Of a DNA stretch of 64,000 nt, positions 10,604-21,886 are shown in pieces. Made by a program: the position numbers and the translations under genes. The notes below the pieces were generated by a model. It saw only the letters and a list, made by a program, of their open reading frames with translations. It had not been told where the DNA came from and made no database searches. This stretch comes from Physcia stellaris (lineage: Eukaryota; Ascomycota; Lecanoromycetes; Caliciales; Physciaceae): positions 558,001 through 622,000 of the forward strand of contig JABSSW010000024.1 in NCBI GenBank assembly GCA_018902385.1, read 5' to 3'. The number at the start of each line of letters is the position of its first letter. The stretch's first letter is position 1.

Positions 10604-11600
10604 AATGAGATGCTGGAGCTACAGATCTGCAGATAAGGGAGTGGATAAGGGAGTGAGAAGATTGCCACCAATGGATTGCGTCAAGCTGTAGTCATGGGCG
10701 GAACAGATCTTGATGTAGATGTTTGAGGCGTCATCCTTCAACCGAGCAGGCAGCCGGCTGGAGCTTATCGAATCTGGACAGGCGGACGTCCACTCAGGAG
10801 ACTGGAGGGAAAGGAGAAGACTTTAGTCGAAATTGATGGTCGCAACGGGGCATGGTAGCTACGAAGATCCATGTCATGGAACATCTCGGCCAGTGTTTTT
10901 GAAGGCCTAGTCCGGACCAAATGACCGTCACAGTCTCACTCCACTCTCTCATTGCTCCATCGCCTGAGTCCTCCTCTCCCGTAGAAGCGATTTTTCGTCG
11001 AGCTTTAGAACCTCGACCCAGCCCTCAACACCTACCGTGATCCCTGAATCGTTTTCAAGTATGTCGAATCGCTCTTTAATGGTAAAATTCCACGGCTCTC
11101 TCTACGTTCTCTGCTTCTTTATAAGCTATCAGTTTTTATTTCCTCTTCGCTTGAACCTGCGAGGTAACCGACTTCATGATTGCTGTTCAAATGGAAGGAT
11201 TCTGTGACGGGACAGTGCATGGTCCATATAAGGAGTTTGATACTTGCTACACTGCCACTTCCGGCTAAGAGAAGATGTCTCCTGCCATCGTTTGCGTTGC
11301 TTGCTGCGATGAACAGTGTTGAGATGCTCGATCGCTTTGGTCGAGTACAGATGGCATTGATGGCTATCATAGCTCAGTTCCTATGTCCTGCGCCTATGTG
11401 CTACCAGAGTCACAAGCTTGCGATTAGAGGTGAGAGATTGACGCCACGAGATTGTTTACATCGACGAAGTGAAGAATCTCTCCGGAAGTGTCGTTGACAA
11501 ATGCGACGGGAGTGACGTCATACTGTAAAGAGCTTTTTGGTGCTTTTGCGATTGAGGACTCAGTCTTGCCCAAATCATCCACGCTCTGTCGCTCTCCAAG
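10604..11600. other. Gap upstream of GRX5, nothing supported
   Basis: About 1 kb with only short unconvincing ORFs; presumptive 3' flank and GRX5 promoter. Confidence 0.5.
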
Positions 11601-12276
11601 ATGATTTCACGATCATTGCTTTCCTCGGTTGGCATCGATCGATACCGCAATTGACCCAGAAATCGCTAACATTCGAAACAGGCGCTCCTGCAAACGTCGC
11701 GATCATCAAGGTCAACCGCTAATGTTCTCCCCAAACCCCGACTCCTTCGCCTCACTCCTTTACTATACCGGTCATTATCTACCGAGACGAAGGCAGCGAT
11801 AGACCAGGCTGTTGCGTCAAATAATGTTGTCCTTTTCATGAAAGGAACGCCAGAGATGCCCCAGTGTGGGTTCTCAAGAGCGAGCATACAGATCCTCGGT
11901 CTACAGGGTGTGGATCCGAAGAAGTTCGCTGCATTCAACGTTCTAGAAGATGAATCATTACGGCAAGGTATGCTACATTCACAATCATGGCCCAGGCACA
12001 ATTGCTGAGGTGGATTATCTAGGCATAAAGGAGTATTCGGAGTGGCCCACGATACCACAGCTCTATGTGGACAAGGAGTTTGTCGGGGGCTGTGATATTC
12101 TGATGTCTATGCATCAGAACGGAGAGCTAGCGAAGTTGTTCGAAGAGAAGGGCGTCCTTGTCGCTGCAGAAGAGGCATTATCAGAACAGGAGACACCTGC
12201 AGTAGAAGCTACGGCTGCGCCAACCACTGCTGGTGAGGAGACGCTGGCGGAGAAAGGAACACCGGGGAAGTCATGA
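11601..12276 (+). CDS. GRX5: Mitochondrial monothiol glutaredoxin Grx5
   Basis: Transfers [2Fe-2S] clusters from the ISU scaffold in the mitochondrial matrix. Exons 11601-11627, 11682-11967 and 12023-12276 give 188 aa. The 27-nt first exon (MISRSLLSS) is joined through an intron with a CTAAC branch point to an Arg/Ser/Leu-rich stretch ending [10 protein letters not shown], a convincing matrix-targeting peptide. The active site CGFS is at residues 71-74 in [16 protein letters not shown]. The cis-Pro motif WPTIPQLYV and GGCDI follow, both glutathione-contacting elements. The C-terminal tail after [10 protein letters not shown] is an unusually long Glu/Ala/Thr-rich extension of about 40 residues. 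The first donor (GTTGGC) is weak but the phase fits. Confidence 0.93.
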
Positions 12277-12611
12277 TCTCTTTTGTATCAAGCTGTATTG
12301 CATTGTCTTTGGCGTTCTGTTCAATGAGCGAATGGCGGGCTTGGTCACATCATTGAGCACGCTGTCTGAATTTGCATTTTCCGCTCCAAGCGTTCGGAAA
12401 TGTGCTCCTCGTATACAGCATGGTTCAGTTTTATAAAGTTACGAGTTTTCATGTCTCAAACATGCATCTTCTCATCAATCATTAATCGTATCACGTGCCG
12501 AGATAAGCGAGTGGAGTCAAGATTACATACAGGGCAAAATCATCTTGACTCGATCTTCGAGCTTCACAAATTTCTCATCACCTTATAAAACTGTGTACGA
12601 AGTTCTTTTCA
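12277..12611. other. Intergenic, nothing recognised
   Basis: Short tandem-orientation spacer between GRX5 and the next gene. Confidence 0.5.
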
Positions 12612-13680
12612 ATGGGAAAAGCACAGGATGGCTCAAAGGCCACAGAGGCGCTCAGAGCTCCTAAGAAAACCGTCTCAACCTCTAGAATTTTCAAAAAGCC
12701 TAGAAAGCAACCATCACGCAAAGGTGACCCCAAACATCAAGAGCATGCCGTCAAGCCATCCTCGCGGAGAGATGCAAAACGAAGCAGGCATAAGAGCAAG
12801 GTGGTATGTGTTTTTCGGGCCTTTCCTTCCATTTCTAGCTTCTCAAACAAGCAAGACAAGTTGTATGAACAATCACTCTCGGAACGATGTTTCGGGGCTC
12901 GACTCTTACCGAAAAATTGAGATTGAAACGCTGACTACGAAATCACAAAAAGGAACCGGATAACCCCATCATCACATCATGGGATGGTGTGCTGCTCTAT
13001 CTAGCTATCAATCGCAGCTAACCACATCTCAGATTGTATCAAGAAGAGCTCCGACGCCATAGAGGGCGAAACCTTCAAAGGTTTAGAAGCAGTCACTCAT
13101 GAATTGTTACCACGCTTTCGGCAGAGTTACGAGAATTTTACTCAGCGAATTGAGGTGGAGGCCAAAATCGAAGACATCGTCTATCTACCGCTTGCCGAAG
13201 AGGGCATGAAGTACGCTAGTCCGGATGGCAGCCAGACCACTGAGGATACTACTCTAGGGGCTCAGATGAAGAGGTTCAAAAAGATCATTGCGAAGGAGGA
13301 GAAGGAACTTCAATCTCTGATGGAACAATGGGTTGTGGTCCAAGAAGAGCTTGTAGCGGTCGCCTCAGACATTCTTGGTCCTGATGCGGCTAAGATCCTT
13401 CCCAGTCTGTCGGAGCCTGCTATCGAGGAGATGCTCAAAGATGCCGATCAGAAAGCCTTCGAGATGCAATACAAGCGCTTTGAGGGTTTGATCAAGACCA
13501 CCAGCGAACAAGCAGTTGAGAAGATGGTGGCCAGCGAAAAGGTATGTGGACTTGATATATGCATCAATCAAGTCCTCTTCACCTAATGCGAGGGAGCAGG
13601 AATTCAGAATGAAGCAACAGAATAAACACTTACAACTGCAGAAGCTTTTCGACGACGAAGATGAAGCTGAGGACGTCTAG
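12612..13680 (+). CDS. Unrecognised basic and coiled-coil protein
   Basis: Model of three exons, 12612-12803, 13005-13541 and 13600-13680, giving 269 aa. Residues 1-64 are strongly basic (SRIFKKPRKQPSRKGDP, KRSRHKSK), suggesting nuclear localisation or nucleic-acid contact. The rest is mostly helical: LEAVTHELLPRFRQSYENFT, then an IEVEAKIEDIVYLPLAEEG segment, a Lys/Glu coiled coil (MKRFKKIIAKEEKELQSLME) and a final acidic tail (FDDEDEAEDV). The layout recalls small kinetochore or chromatin subunits, but I cannot assign a family. The first intron acceptor (TATCTAG at 13004) was chosen by phase; nearby AGs are possible. Confidence 0.6.
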
Positions 13681-14293
13681 GATTGGTACTACCCTTGTAT
13701 GATTGGCGGTTGATGAGATATGACAATGACTGGTTTTCGTACTTGGGGTGGCCTCTCCGTTATGCTGTGGTATCTTGATCTGAATGACTGTTTGTTGGTA
13801 TCGGCATCGCATACGCTCATTTCTTGCACAATAGCTATGATAGAAGAGTCTTGGTCATTCTCGGGTGTTGCTCGGTCTAGTTCGGATACGCTCGGCTTCC
13901 TTCGGCGAAAACGGCTTCCTTTGCGGCTGGTGCTGGGACCTCGAATCTTACAACGTGTAATCCCTTTGTAGCGATATCGGAGACCTCTTTGACGCTGTAG
14001 ACTCTTGTTCGTGATAACACTATCTTACAAATCACAAGATATGGTGGAAATATAGAGTCCGACGTTGCAAGGATCAGTCGTGTAAACCTGCTTCGCGTGG
14101 CGGACGGGACAAAGACTCATCCATCCTTCGGCCAGCTCCTCTCTTTGGCGTGTAACCTCTTCATATCATTAATAGATTACTATTCCAATACTACTTGTAC
14201 AAATCAAATATCTTCCTTAAAATTGTAATTGTCAATTTCTTATTTCAACTCAAGCACAGTACCCCTACTCCTACTTCTTCCTAGTCAGCAAGC
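13681..14293. other. Gap upstream of the aminotransferase
   Basis: No gene supported. The last 120 bp before 14294 are pyrimidine-rich, as in many fungal promoters. Confidence 0.5.
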
Positions 14294-16110
14294 ATGTCTC
14301 CTTCTGCTCTTACATCCCCAAAGGAGCCTGACACCGTTTCTGGGCTCACTGAAGCTGGCGTCAAACATACTGTCAATGGCACAGCCCCGTCAATCGCCGT
14401 CAATGGCACAGCCCAGTCAATCGCCGTCAATGGCAACTCGACCGGACTTCAAGAGCTGGATGCCTCCAAGATCACCTTTACTCGCAATCCAAGCCCAAAG
14501 ACTGTCCCCGAGGCTACATCTGCAGAGATTCCGAAGATGTCTAGGTATGTTTGGACAAAACATGAGTTCATAAATGTATTCCGCGTCCATATTCTCTGTT
14601 ACTTTACGATCTACCAAAAGCATTTCTCATGAATCTTCAAAAAGTTTTGTTCAAATCGCATCGTATAAATGATCGCTTATGAAAGGCCCCTAAGCATTGT
14701 GTGGGCTTTTCCCCTGTTACGAGAGCATATCCGCGAAGTATGCCGAATGTTGTAACGGAAAGAGGCTCTACCTTTCCACATGCACACCCTCAGCTTACAC
14801 TACTTGCTCCTACAGCTGCACCGACCACATGATCACCGCAACGTGGGACTCCAAAACCGGCTGGTCTGCCCCATCGCTCATACCCTACGGACCACTCTCG
14901 ATCCAACCTCACGCCTCCGTCCTTCACTACGCAACAACCTGCTTCGAAGGGATGAAATTCTACCGCGGCAACGATGGCAAACTCCGCCTTTTCCGGCCCT
15001 CCCTAAACGCAGCCCGCATGCTCAACTCTTCTGCGCGCATCTCCCTTCCCGCTTTCCCACCCGCCGAGTTTCAAAAGCTTATCGAAACCCTCGTCGCCGT
15101 GGAGGGCGAGAAGTGGCTCCCCAAGAGCCGCCCAGAGAGCTTCATGTACCTTCGCCCGACAATGATAGGTACTGAGCCCTCATTAGGAGTCCAGAAACCG
15201 AAGGAAGTGTTACTGTACATCATCGCCTGCTGCTTCCCCGACTTCAACGATCCCGCCGCTACCCTCGGCGCCGACGCCAACAACGAAGCCAGCAACGTCG
15301 CTGAAAAGAAAGCCCCGGGCCTCAAGCTGCTGGCGAGCCAAGAAGACACCATCCGTGCCTGGCCCGGCGGTTTTGGGTTCGCCAAAGTAGGCGCTAATTA
15401 TGGTCCCTCGCTGCTCGCCTCCGACGAAGCGCGCCTGAGAGGATTCAATCAGATACTCTGGCTTTTTGGACCGGATTGTGAGGTCACTGAGGCGGGCGCT
15501 AGTAACTTTTTCTTGGTGTGGAAGACTAGAGAGGGGAGGACGCAGCTCGTTACGGCGCCGCTGGGAGACCAGATTATTTTGCCTGGGGTGACGAGAAGGA
15601 GCGTGTTGGAGCTTGCGAAGGAGAGGCTCGGGGAGGGGTTGGAAGTCGTGGAGAGAAAATTCGTTATGAGGGAGGTGGAAGAGGCGGTGAAGGAGGGGAG
15701 GTTGGTGGAGGCTTTTGCGGCGGGGACCGCTGTGAGTTTTCACCATGTTTTCTTATCATGTCGTCTCCACTCTTCTTTTGCTTCCCCGCCCCCCCCTCTT
15801 CTTTCTTTTTTTTTCCTTTCTTCCTTCCCTCTCCTTCTCCCTCCAACTCCAGCAATTTCCACAATCCCCACGCCCCGAACACTTCCCCCATGAACCAACC
15901 AGACACCCCCAACTAACCACATCCTCTCACCTAATATAGTATTTTATAATGCCCATCTCCCTGATCCATTTTCGCGGCCACGACCTGCAAATCCCCACCC
16001 CGACCAAATGCTACGGCTCGATACTTAAGCAATGGCTTGTCGACATCATGTACGGTAACGAACCGCACGAATGGGGCGTTGTGGTCGAGGAGCGGACGCT
16101 GGATGTTTAG
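14294..16110 (+). CDS. Branched-chain amino-acid aminotransferase
   Basis: PLP-dependent class IV transaminase interconverting Leu/Ile/Val and their 2-oxo acids. Exons 14294-14544, 14816-15731 and 15940-16110 give 445 aa. The junctions yield KMS-SCTDHMITATWDSKTGW and AFAAGTA-YFIMPISLIHFRG, both typical. The family core includes YGPLSIQPHASVLHYATTCF, EGMKFYRG and the catalytic Lys region RAWPGGFGFAKVGANYGPSL, ending WLVDIMYGNEPHEWGVVVEE. The first 80 residues are an extra, low-complexity extension with an in-frame 27-bp repeat (TVNGTAPSIA-type). It does not look like a classic mitochondrial presequence, so compartment is open. A 22-bp repeat begins just inside the stop codon. Confidence 0.95.
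14372..14438 (+). repeat. 27-bp in-frame tandem repeat in aminotransferase exon 1
   Basis: Units 14372-14398 and 14399-14425 differ at one base, and a partial third unit follows. It encodes VNGTAPSIA, VNGTAQSIA, VNGNS in the non-conserved N-terminus, so length changes would keep the frame. Confidence 0.85.
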
Positions 16111-16181
16111 AGAGGGGACGCTGGGTGTTTGAAGGGGGATGCTGTATGTTTAGAGATTTGACGCTGGATGGATGCTTGAAA
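16095..16181 (+). repeat. 22-bp degenerate tandem repeat spanning the stop codon
   Basis: About four units starting GACGCTGGATGTTTAGAG, each with substitutions: GACGCTGGGTGTTTGAAG, GATGCTGTATGTTTAGAG, GACGCTGGATGG. The first unit contains the aminotransferase stop codon TAG; the others lie in the 3'UTR. Confidence 0.75.
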
Positions 16182-16834
16182 TTCGCCCTCCGCGCTCCAA
16201 AAGCCATACTCCTCGACCGATCCTCTTTTTCAATCACTGGGAGCCGGGAGCGGGGACCTGCATTGCTGGATTTAGACGTCAGAGAGAGTGTAGGCCTGCA
16301 GGTATGCAGTGGCGCTGTCTAGATATCTTAGAAAATTACGGATGTTTTTGTTTATAGAGCAGATAGATAGATGGTAGGAAGAGGATGAGCGGATTACCGA
16401 GCTTAGAGCTTGAACAGAGGATTTTTTAATCAGATCTCTGAAGGCGATGTTGTGGACTTCCAGAGAATTAGTGCTTTCCGTGGTTGCACCTCTGGCCACG
16501 CCGAAAGTCCACTCATCACGGTTCGACTTGAAAGACAGAAATGAATCAATAGTCCATGCCTCAACTAGATCCCACAAATTTAACTCACCTTTCCCCCTCA
16601 AGAGGGGGACTAGGCTGCTAAAGAGAGAGAAAATAAGCTTTTAAACATCTGAAGCATCATCTCGACATACCGGCTACATTCATTCAGATACCAAGTGTCG
16701 AAAGATCGTATATTTACCAATTCTTCCCTCATCACTATTCAAGGTGCGAATACAAATCCAACAGCAGCTAATATTCTGAGACACTCAGACACATTCTAAT
16801 AAAATCCTAGAGGCTCCTGTCAACCGTCTTTACC
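16182..16834. other. Intergenic, nothing recognised
   Basis: 3' flank of the aminotransferase; only short, dissimilar ORFs on either strand. Confidence 0.5.
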
Positions 16835-17065
16835 ATGCCAACCCTCTTTCCCTTCAAGCGCTACTTTTTCCGTCAACGCTACGTCCGCTTTGGCCCCTAC
16901 GGCGATGATATTAACACCTCGGAGAGTAGACGAGTAATGGACGCCCACTTCACTGAGAGCTCAAACGTACGATCCAATTTCGTAGACTACAAAGAAACCG
17001 CATCTAGACCCACGGTTACGACGACAGGTGCACAGGCAGCGACCATGCGGCTTACGAGAAGGTAG
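16835..17065 (+). CDS. Possible small protein, 76 aa
   Basis: An ATG at 16835 opens a 76-aa frame starting MPTLFPFKRYFFRQRYVRFG. It is basic and aromatic at the N-terminus, without signal peptide or known motif, and ends RLTRR. No family recognised and no supporting intron. It may be spurious, but the N-terminus is more protein-like than its neighbours. Confidence 0.25.
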   Translation: MPTLFPFKRYFFRQRYVRFGPYGDDINTSESRRVMDAHFTESSNVRSNFVDYKETASRPTVTTTGAQAATMRLTRR

Positions 17066-17792
17066 CCCGCTGATGTCCCGTGACTCCGCGTAACGGGTTG
17101 TACAAGTGAAACCTGGTGGTTTGTTCACACCCACCGAATCCATCAACAAACCACCACTCATCCTCCTGCCAACATGCTCTCTTGAGCGTGCAGCCCGATC
17201 GCGCTGCAGCCGTCTGACAAAGTACTCCTTTCTTGCAATAACAGGGCCAGCGGAAAGAATCAGCTGAGCAGCCACAATGTCGACATTCCCCTCAATTCTA
17301 TGATGGTAGATCAATATCTGCCATGAACAACATTCGACCCAAGATTGAGATAGCTTTGACCCTTGTAACTATCAGCCATGTCAGGCTCCAATCTAGCATC
17401 TCAAGCAATCTCAAAAGGCTAAACTGCTGGCCACATGATCTTTCATCGAATCTTCCTTGCTTAAGTTGCCCCAAGCGTCTGGATGAGTGCCTTTGCGTCC
17501 TTTCCTCCTACTCGTCTTCTTTTCATTCATAACCCTTTTGAAGTCAGGCGATGCTGATACGGGTAAAGGGACTCGCTGTTATCCTCTAAATAAACTCGGC
17601 GGATACTCTTAGGAAGTCTGGCATGCGCAGCTCACGGCTCGCCAGTCGCATGCTTGTGCGCCAGAACGTTGCAATCCCATGGCTTCAACCTGCCGTGCCA
17701 GAAATCTGTTCCTTAAAAGACAGCAGACACGCTTCCCTCCCAGGACACTCTTTTGCACGGCTGCAGATCTGCCATCTTCGCATACCATCGCC
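17066..17792. other. Gap upstream of the secreted protein
   Basis: No gene or repeat supported; presumptive promoter region. Confidence 0.45.
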
Positions 17793-18353
17793 ATGCACTC
17801 GATAGGAATACCTTTCCTGCTTCTATGCTCAATAGCAACAGCATACCCAGCCACCAAACCCTCCCCTCTCCCATCCCTCCACGCCGTATGCGATAGCCCA
17901 ACAAGCATCGGTACCAACGCTTCGGACTTTCCATTTCTTGTAGTAGGCAACGGGCTCGACATATTCTTCTGCAACCGCGGAGAACCGATTCCACCAGGGG
18001 AAGCAGTAGCGACTCTCAGCAGCATAATCGCCGACATCGCGCCCACTGTTAAAGAACATGCCTCGGACCCCGTCCCCGGCGGTGCGTTCCAAAAAGGACA
18101 GCTGTTCCGGCCAACCGGCGATCGCGTGACGGTGTTCGTGCATGAGACGGGCCACGACGTGACCTCCTGGCTCTCGTGGCGGGAACTATCGCAGATCCTG
18201 ACCAGAGTGGAGAATTATATGGTTGGGGAGGGCAGTCCCCGCCAACAGCATTTTCACGAGATGGAGTTTCATGTCCGGAGCCGTGGGAGGGAGATTGCGA
18301 TTGGAAGGGTTCAGATCGTTCCGGGACGTGCTTTGGCCGATGAGAGTAGTTAA
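17793..18353 (+). CDS. Small secreted protein of unknown function
   Basis: 186 aa from the ATG at 17793, chosen because it gives a clear signal peptide (MHSIGIPFLLLCSIATAYPA) with cleavage near residue 18. The open frame extends upstream without a better start. The mature part has two Cys (VCDSPTS, FFCNRGE), one N-glycosylation sequon (NAS), and the segments AFQKGQLFRPTGDRVTVFVH and HFHEMEFHVRSRGREIAIGR. No catalytic motif is visible. It could be an effector-like or cell-wall protein; this is inference from size and secretion only. Confidence 0.6.
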   Translation: MHSIGIPFLLLCSIATAYPATKPSPLPSLHAVCDSPTSIGTNASDFPFLVVGNGLDIFFCNRGEPIPPGEAVATLSSIIADIAPTVKEHASDPVPGGAFQKGQLFRPTGDRVTVFVHETGHDVTSWLSWRELSQILTRVENYMVGEGSPRQQHFHEMEFHVRSRGREIAIGRVQIVPGRALADESS

Positions 18354-19984
18354 GGGATTGGTGGATTGGAGATGCATTGTGTCCTTTGATGGCTGGAAAT
18401 GCCTGTTTCTCGGAAGCTTCAAAACCCTCATCCCGTGGGGTAGTATATTACGTTGAATGCAACCATTGCAAGCTGGACGACTGCGATAGAGCAAAAGTAC
18501 CTGAAGTATCCGGGCAAAGTATGCGATGGCGAATCGCTATGGGAACACCTCTTATTAGAGGACCCTCATCTTCGCAAAAGAGCATCACTACGAGATTCAT
18601 CAGCAACGGAACAATGAGACTGGTAATTTTCTGCTGTTGTGATTGAAGGACTTCAATCTGTACCAGTGATCCTATATCTGTTGAAAGCGGTATTGTTCAA
18701 GACACCGAGAGCGTTCTGCGACCATTCATAGATAAGAAATAAACCCACGGCAAAATTTTCAGGAATGATGCCTTCAATTTTCTTTTCCAACCTAGCTTAG
18801 ATGCTCAACCGCTACTTCTACTCTGCTGTCCTTTCCAATCGGTCCATTCGCAGAACCCACTGCCTATTTCCTTTCCCCCAACTTCGGTCCCCCGTCCCCT
18901 CCCAGCCCATGTTCAACCGATCTCCACGAGTAAACGTGAAAGCTGTGCTACCGCATGCATGATAGATACGGGCCGAAGCAGCGCCTAAACCTTCCCTGGA
19001 TGTTCAACCGTGGATTGCAACCTTGGGTCACTCTGGTCGCTCTTTTCTATGTTTCTGCGAAGGCGTTCCGGCCATTAAAGAAACACAGGTCTCATCTGAA
19101 TGTTGCTTAGCTTCAGGCTATGGCTACCCGCAGGAACCCATATCCTGCAGACAAAGACTAGAGAGCTGCTGTTGAAGCTCTGGTTGTCCCACAGTCAGGT
19201 CAAGAAGCTAATACGCCTCCTCTGCTGAAATGGAACGTCGTCCCAGACTGGCTAAGCTATCGATGGCGAACTGGGCGCCATGGTCTATTTGCGTCCTCTG
19301 ATGCTACTTGTAGATTCCAGAGCAATTTCTGCTCCCATCCGAAACCCTTGCCGGCTAATGGAATTCCTTGCTATATTAATTCTCAAATTGGATCCTCATA
19401 CCATGAGGCTGGTGTGAGGCCGTTCTGGGGTTGTAACCACCAAGGAAACCTAGATTATACTTCCCCGAGAATGGCTGTATCTTTAAGAGTCGCTGGGTAA
19501 TTTCTGTAGGTGGACTCGCGGCCGGTTGGTTGATCTTTGGATGGTCTATAACGAAACCGATAAGCGTTTCAAACGAGACTTCCAGGTGAGCGTGACATAT
19601 GAAGTTGATACAAGTCAGCTCTGGAAAATCCCAATCTCCGCACGTGGATTGACTTCTTTGACACTTCTGCGCTGCCGTGTCGCGTTTGCGTTGCGTCTAC
19701 ATCGACCTCATCCTCTTCTGCTTCGGCATCGGAGCGTTACTCTTCGGAAGACAAAGTAATGGGTCCGAGAATTCGCTTTCTCACTGCATCCGAGGAAGCA
19801 TGATCCGGAAAATCCAATCGTATTGCGAGGACGGCGGCTTCGGGCTGCCGTTCAGGCTGCGAGACATATTACGACCTGCTTTCTCCCAGGCATAACAGCA
19901 ATCCGTGATGTAGAAGGTCAGGGAGTGAACCTTCCCATCAAGATGTAGTTTGTAGTTTGACGTCTTAAACCCGCAGGAGACGGC
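18354..19984. other. Long gap, 1.6 kb, nothing supported
   Basis: Convergent spacer. Longest ORFs are under 90 codons and lack family resemblance, and no LTR or inverted terminal repeat was noticed. Confidence 0.45.
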
Positions 19985-21456
19985 TCAGGTGAGGCCTCCC
20001 AGGACAACCTTCCCGATGCCAGCCAGCTCAGCTTTAGCCCCACTCCGGCTTGCTTCTTCAAATTCTTTGACAACCCCGCTCAAAATGATCTTTCTCAATT
20101 TGGTATCTGCCTTGGCGAAGACCTCTCCCACCCCAGGCGCACACATCGAAGGGCTCGGTATAAGGTTCATGATCCTGGTGTAGCAGTCGATCAAGACATC
20201 GCACAGCGTCGCAAACGTTTCAAAGTAATCAGGGTCAAAAGGTAGGGAGGGTGTCAGGAGGTGAGTGTATTCCTCTCCGGGCAGAAGATCTTGTTCGCTC
20301 ACTGGAAACGAAGAAGCGGATGATGGGGCACCAGCTGGGCCACCATTGGTCATCGACTTCAGGTCTGCGGGATCACTGGAGTTCATGGGGAGGCCAATGT
20401 CTTGCGCTGAGCTTGCGCGACGGCCCTTGGTCCCTGCGGCATGTGTGGCGCGCTTGAACATCTGAGGTATCCGTGCTCGAGATAAGGAGGATGAGGAGGG
20501 TCCTTCGATAGGATGGATCTGCTGGTAAGACTCGAACTCAGAGAGGAGAGCGTTGAGGGCGCGGAGATATTCGAGGGCATTGGAATTATTGAGATCAAGA
20601 ATTGTTGGAAGAGATAGTCCAAGAAGGAGGTAGTTGGTTGCACGGCGTGCTAGCTTCTTAGTTTCGAAGTAAGGCATTTTCAGTAGGTCAGCTCTGCTGA
20701 AGAGGAGAGTGTTGTACCAGTACATGCGACCCTCGTGCCTGCAATTCTTTCTTTAGCCTCTCAATCAAAGATAAGGGACGTACAAACCAACCCCTTTCTC
20801 AAATAGTCCAGAGTAGATATCCGTTTCGAGGCCAGATCTTGAATATTCTGGTAGACGGTATGTGGATTGTGTATACTTCCCGGAGCATTTGGCAAGCTGG
20901 GCGGAGGGCCTGACGTTGTACCTCCCCCTTGGCCAAAGCTGACACTTGACTGGGATGTACTCGGCGCTCTGCTGCTCTGGTCTGATCGAAGGGCGGGAGC
21001 AAACGGCGTCATGGTCATTGTACTTGAGCCAGCCATATTCTGCTTAGGACTAGCCTTAGACAAGGCAGCGGAGGCCGTGGCCGCTCGTGTCAATTTGGTC
21101 TCCACCCGTTGCTGGGGGCTACTTGGCACTGGCTTTCGCTTGGGAACCTGGAGGGGCGAGGTTGCTTCGTATCTTGGTGGCTTGACGGGAGTCGTCTGCC
21201 TCTCCTGGTACTGAGGCAGTGAAGCTGTACTGATCGAAGCGTGCTTAGTTCTGAAGGCGGTTCGGGTCGAGGACCTGGACGAAGTGGACGAGCGGTCTGT
21301 ACTAAAGCTCCCCTGATGGTATTCGGTGTCTGTGAGGGAGTAAATCTCGCTCTGCTTCACGGGCGAGATGGTACTAGTGAAGCGTCTTGCGGAAGACTTG
21401 ATCGAGGAGACAAAGGCAGCGGAGGAACGAGCATGATTGGCATCCCCGCCTGCCAT
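19985..21456 (-). CDS. Conserved-looking fungal protein of unknown function
   Basis: Two exons, 21456-20792 and 20738-19985, giving 472 aa. The start MAGGDANHARSSAAFVSSIK is preferred over the upstream open frame, which begins with TTG. The first 190 residues are Ser/Thr/Pro-rich and disordered. A compact domain then follows: PHTVYQNIQDLASKRISTLD across the splice to RKGHEGRMYWYNTLLFSRAD, then KLARRATNYLLLGLSLPTIL and NALEYLRALNALLSEFESYQ. After a second disordered linker the C-terminus is helical (YFETFATLCDVLIDCYTRIM). The helical core looks under constraint, but I cannot name the family. Divergent from the cytidylyltransferase gene, 430 bp apart. Confidence 0.7.
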
Positions 21457-21886
21457 TCCAGCTAGCCAGGGGGGGTTCAATTCAGGGGAAAAGCGGGCTC
21501 GGAAAGAGCGATCCGGTTATCTAGTGATACCCCAGACTTTGGAATCATTTGCCTCTCACATCGTAATCACTCGGATTGTACGAGAGGTATGAAGCGAGAT
21601 AGAAAGGATGGTGGGGGTATCATGATTATGATGCTTTGGCGGACACATTTACAATTGGCTTTCCTGCGGCACCAACTCACCAAGTCGCATGCTTTCAGCC
21701 TCATCCTCCCAAGCTTCTCGCTTCTGCACGACCTTGCCCTGACAGACGACATCCGCTACCGAGACTCGGCAGTTATTTAACCTCCAACCGGAGAATTGAG
21801 CGTTACCCAATTATTCTACCGAAAGTACCACTATGTCGAGTGGCAGGGTAAAGTCTGCTATCTCGTAATATCTCGACTTCCTTTCA
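21457..21886. promoter_or_regulatory. Shared divergent intergenic region
   Basis: 430 bp between the start codons of the unknown protein (minus) and the cytidylyltransferase (plus). It must hold both promoters, but no specific motif was identified. Confidence 0.4.
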
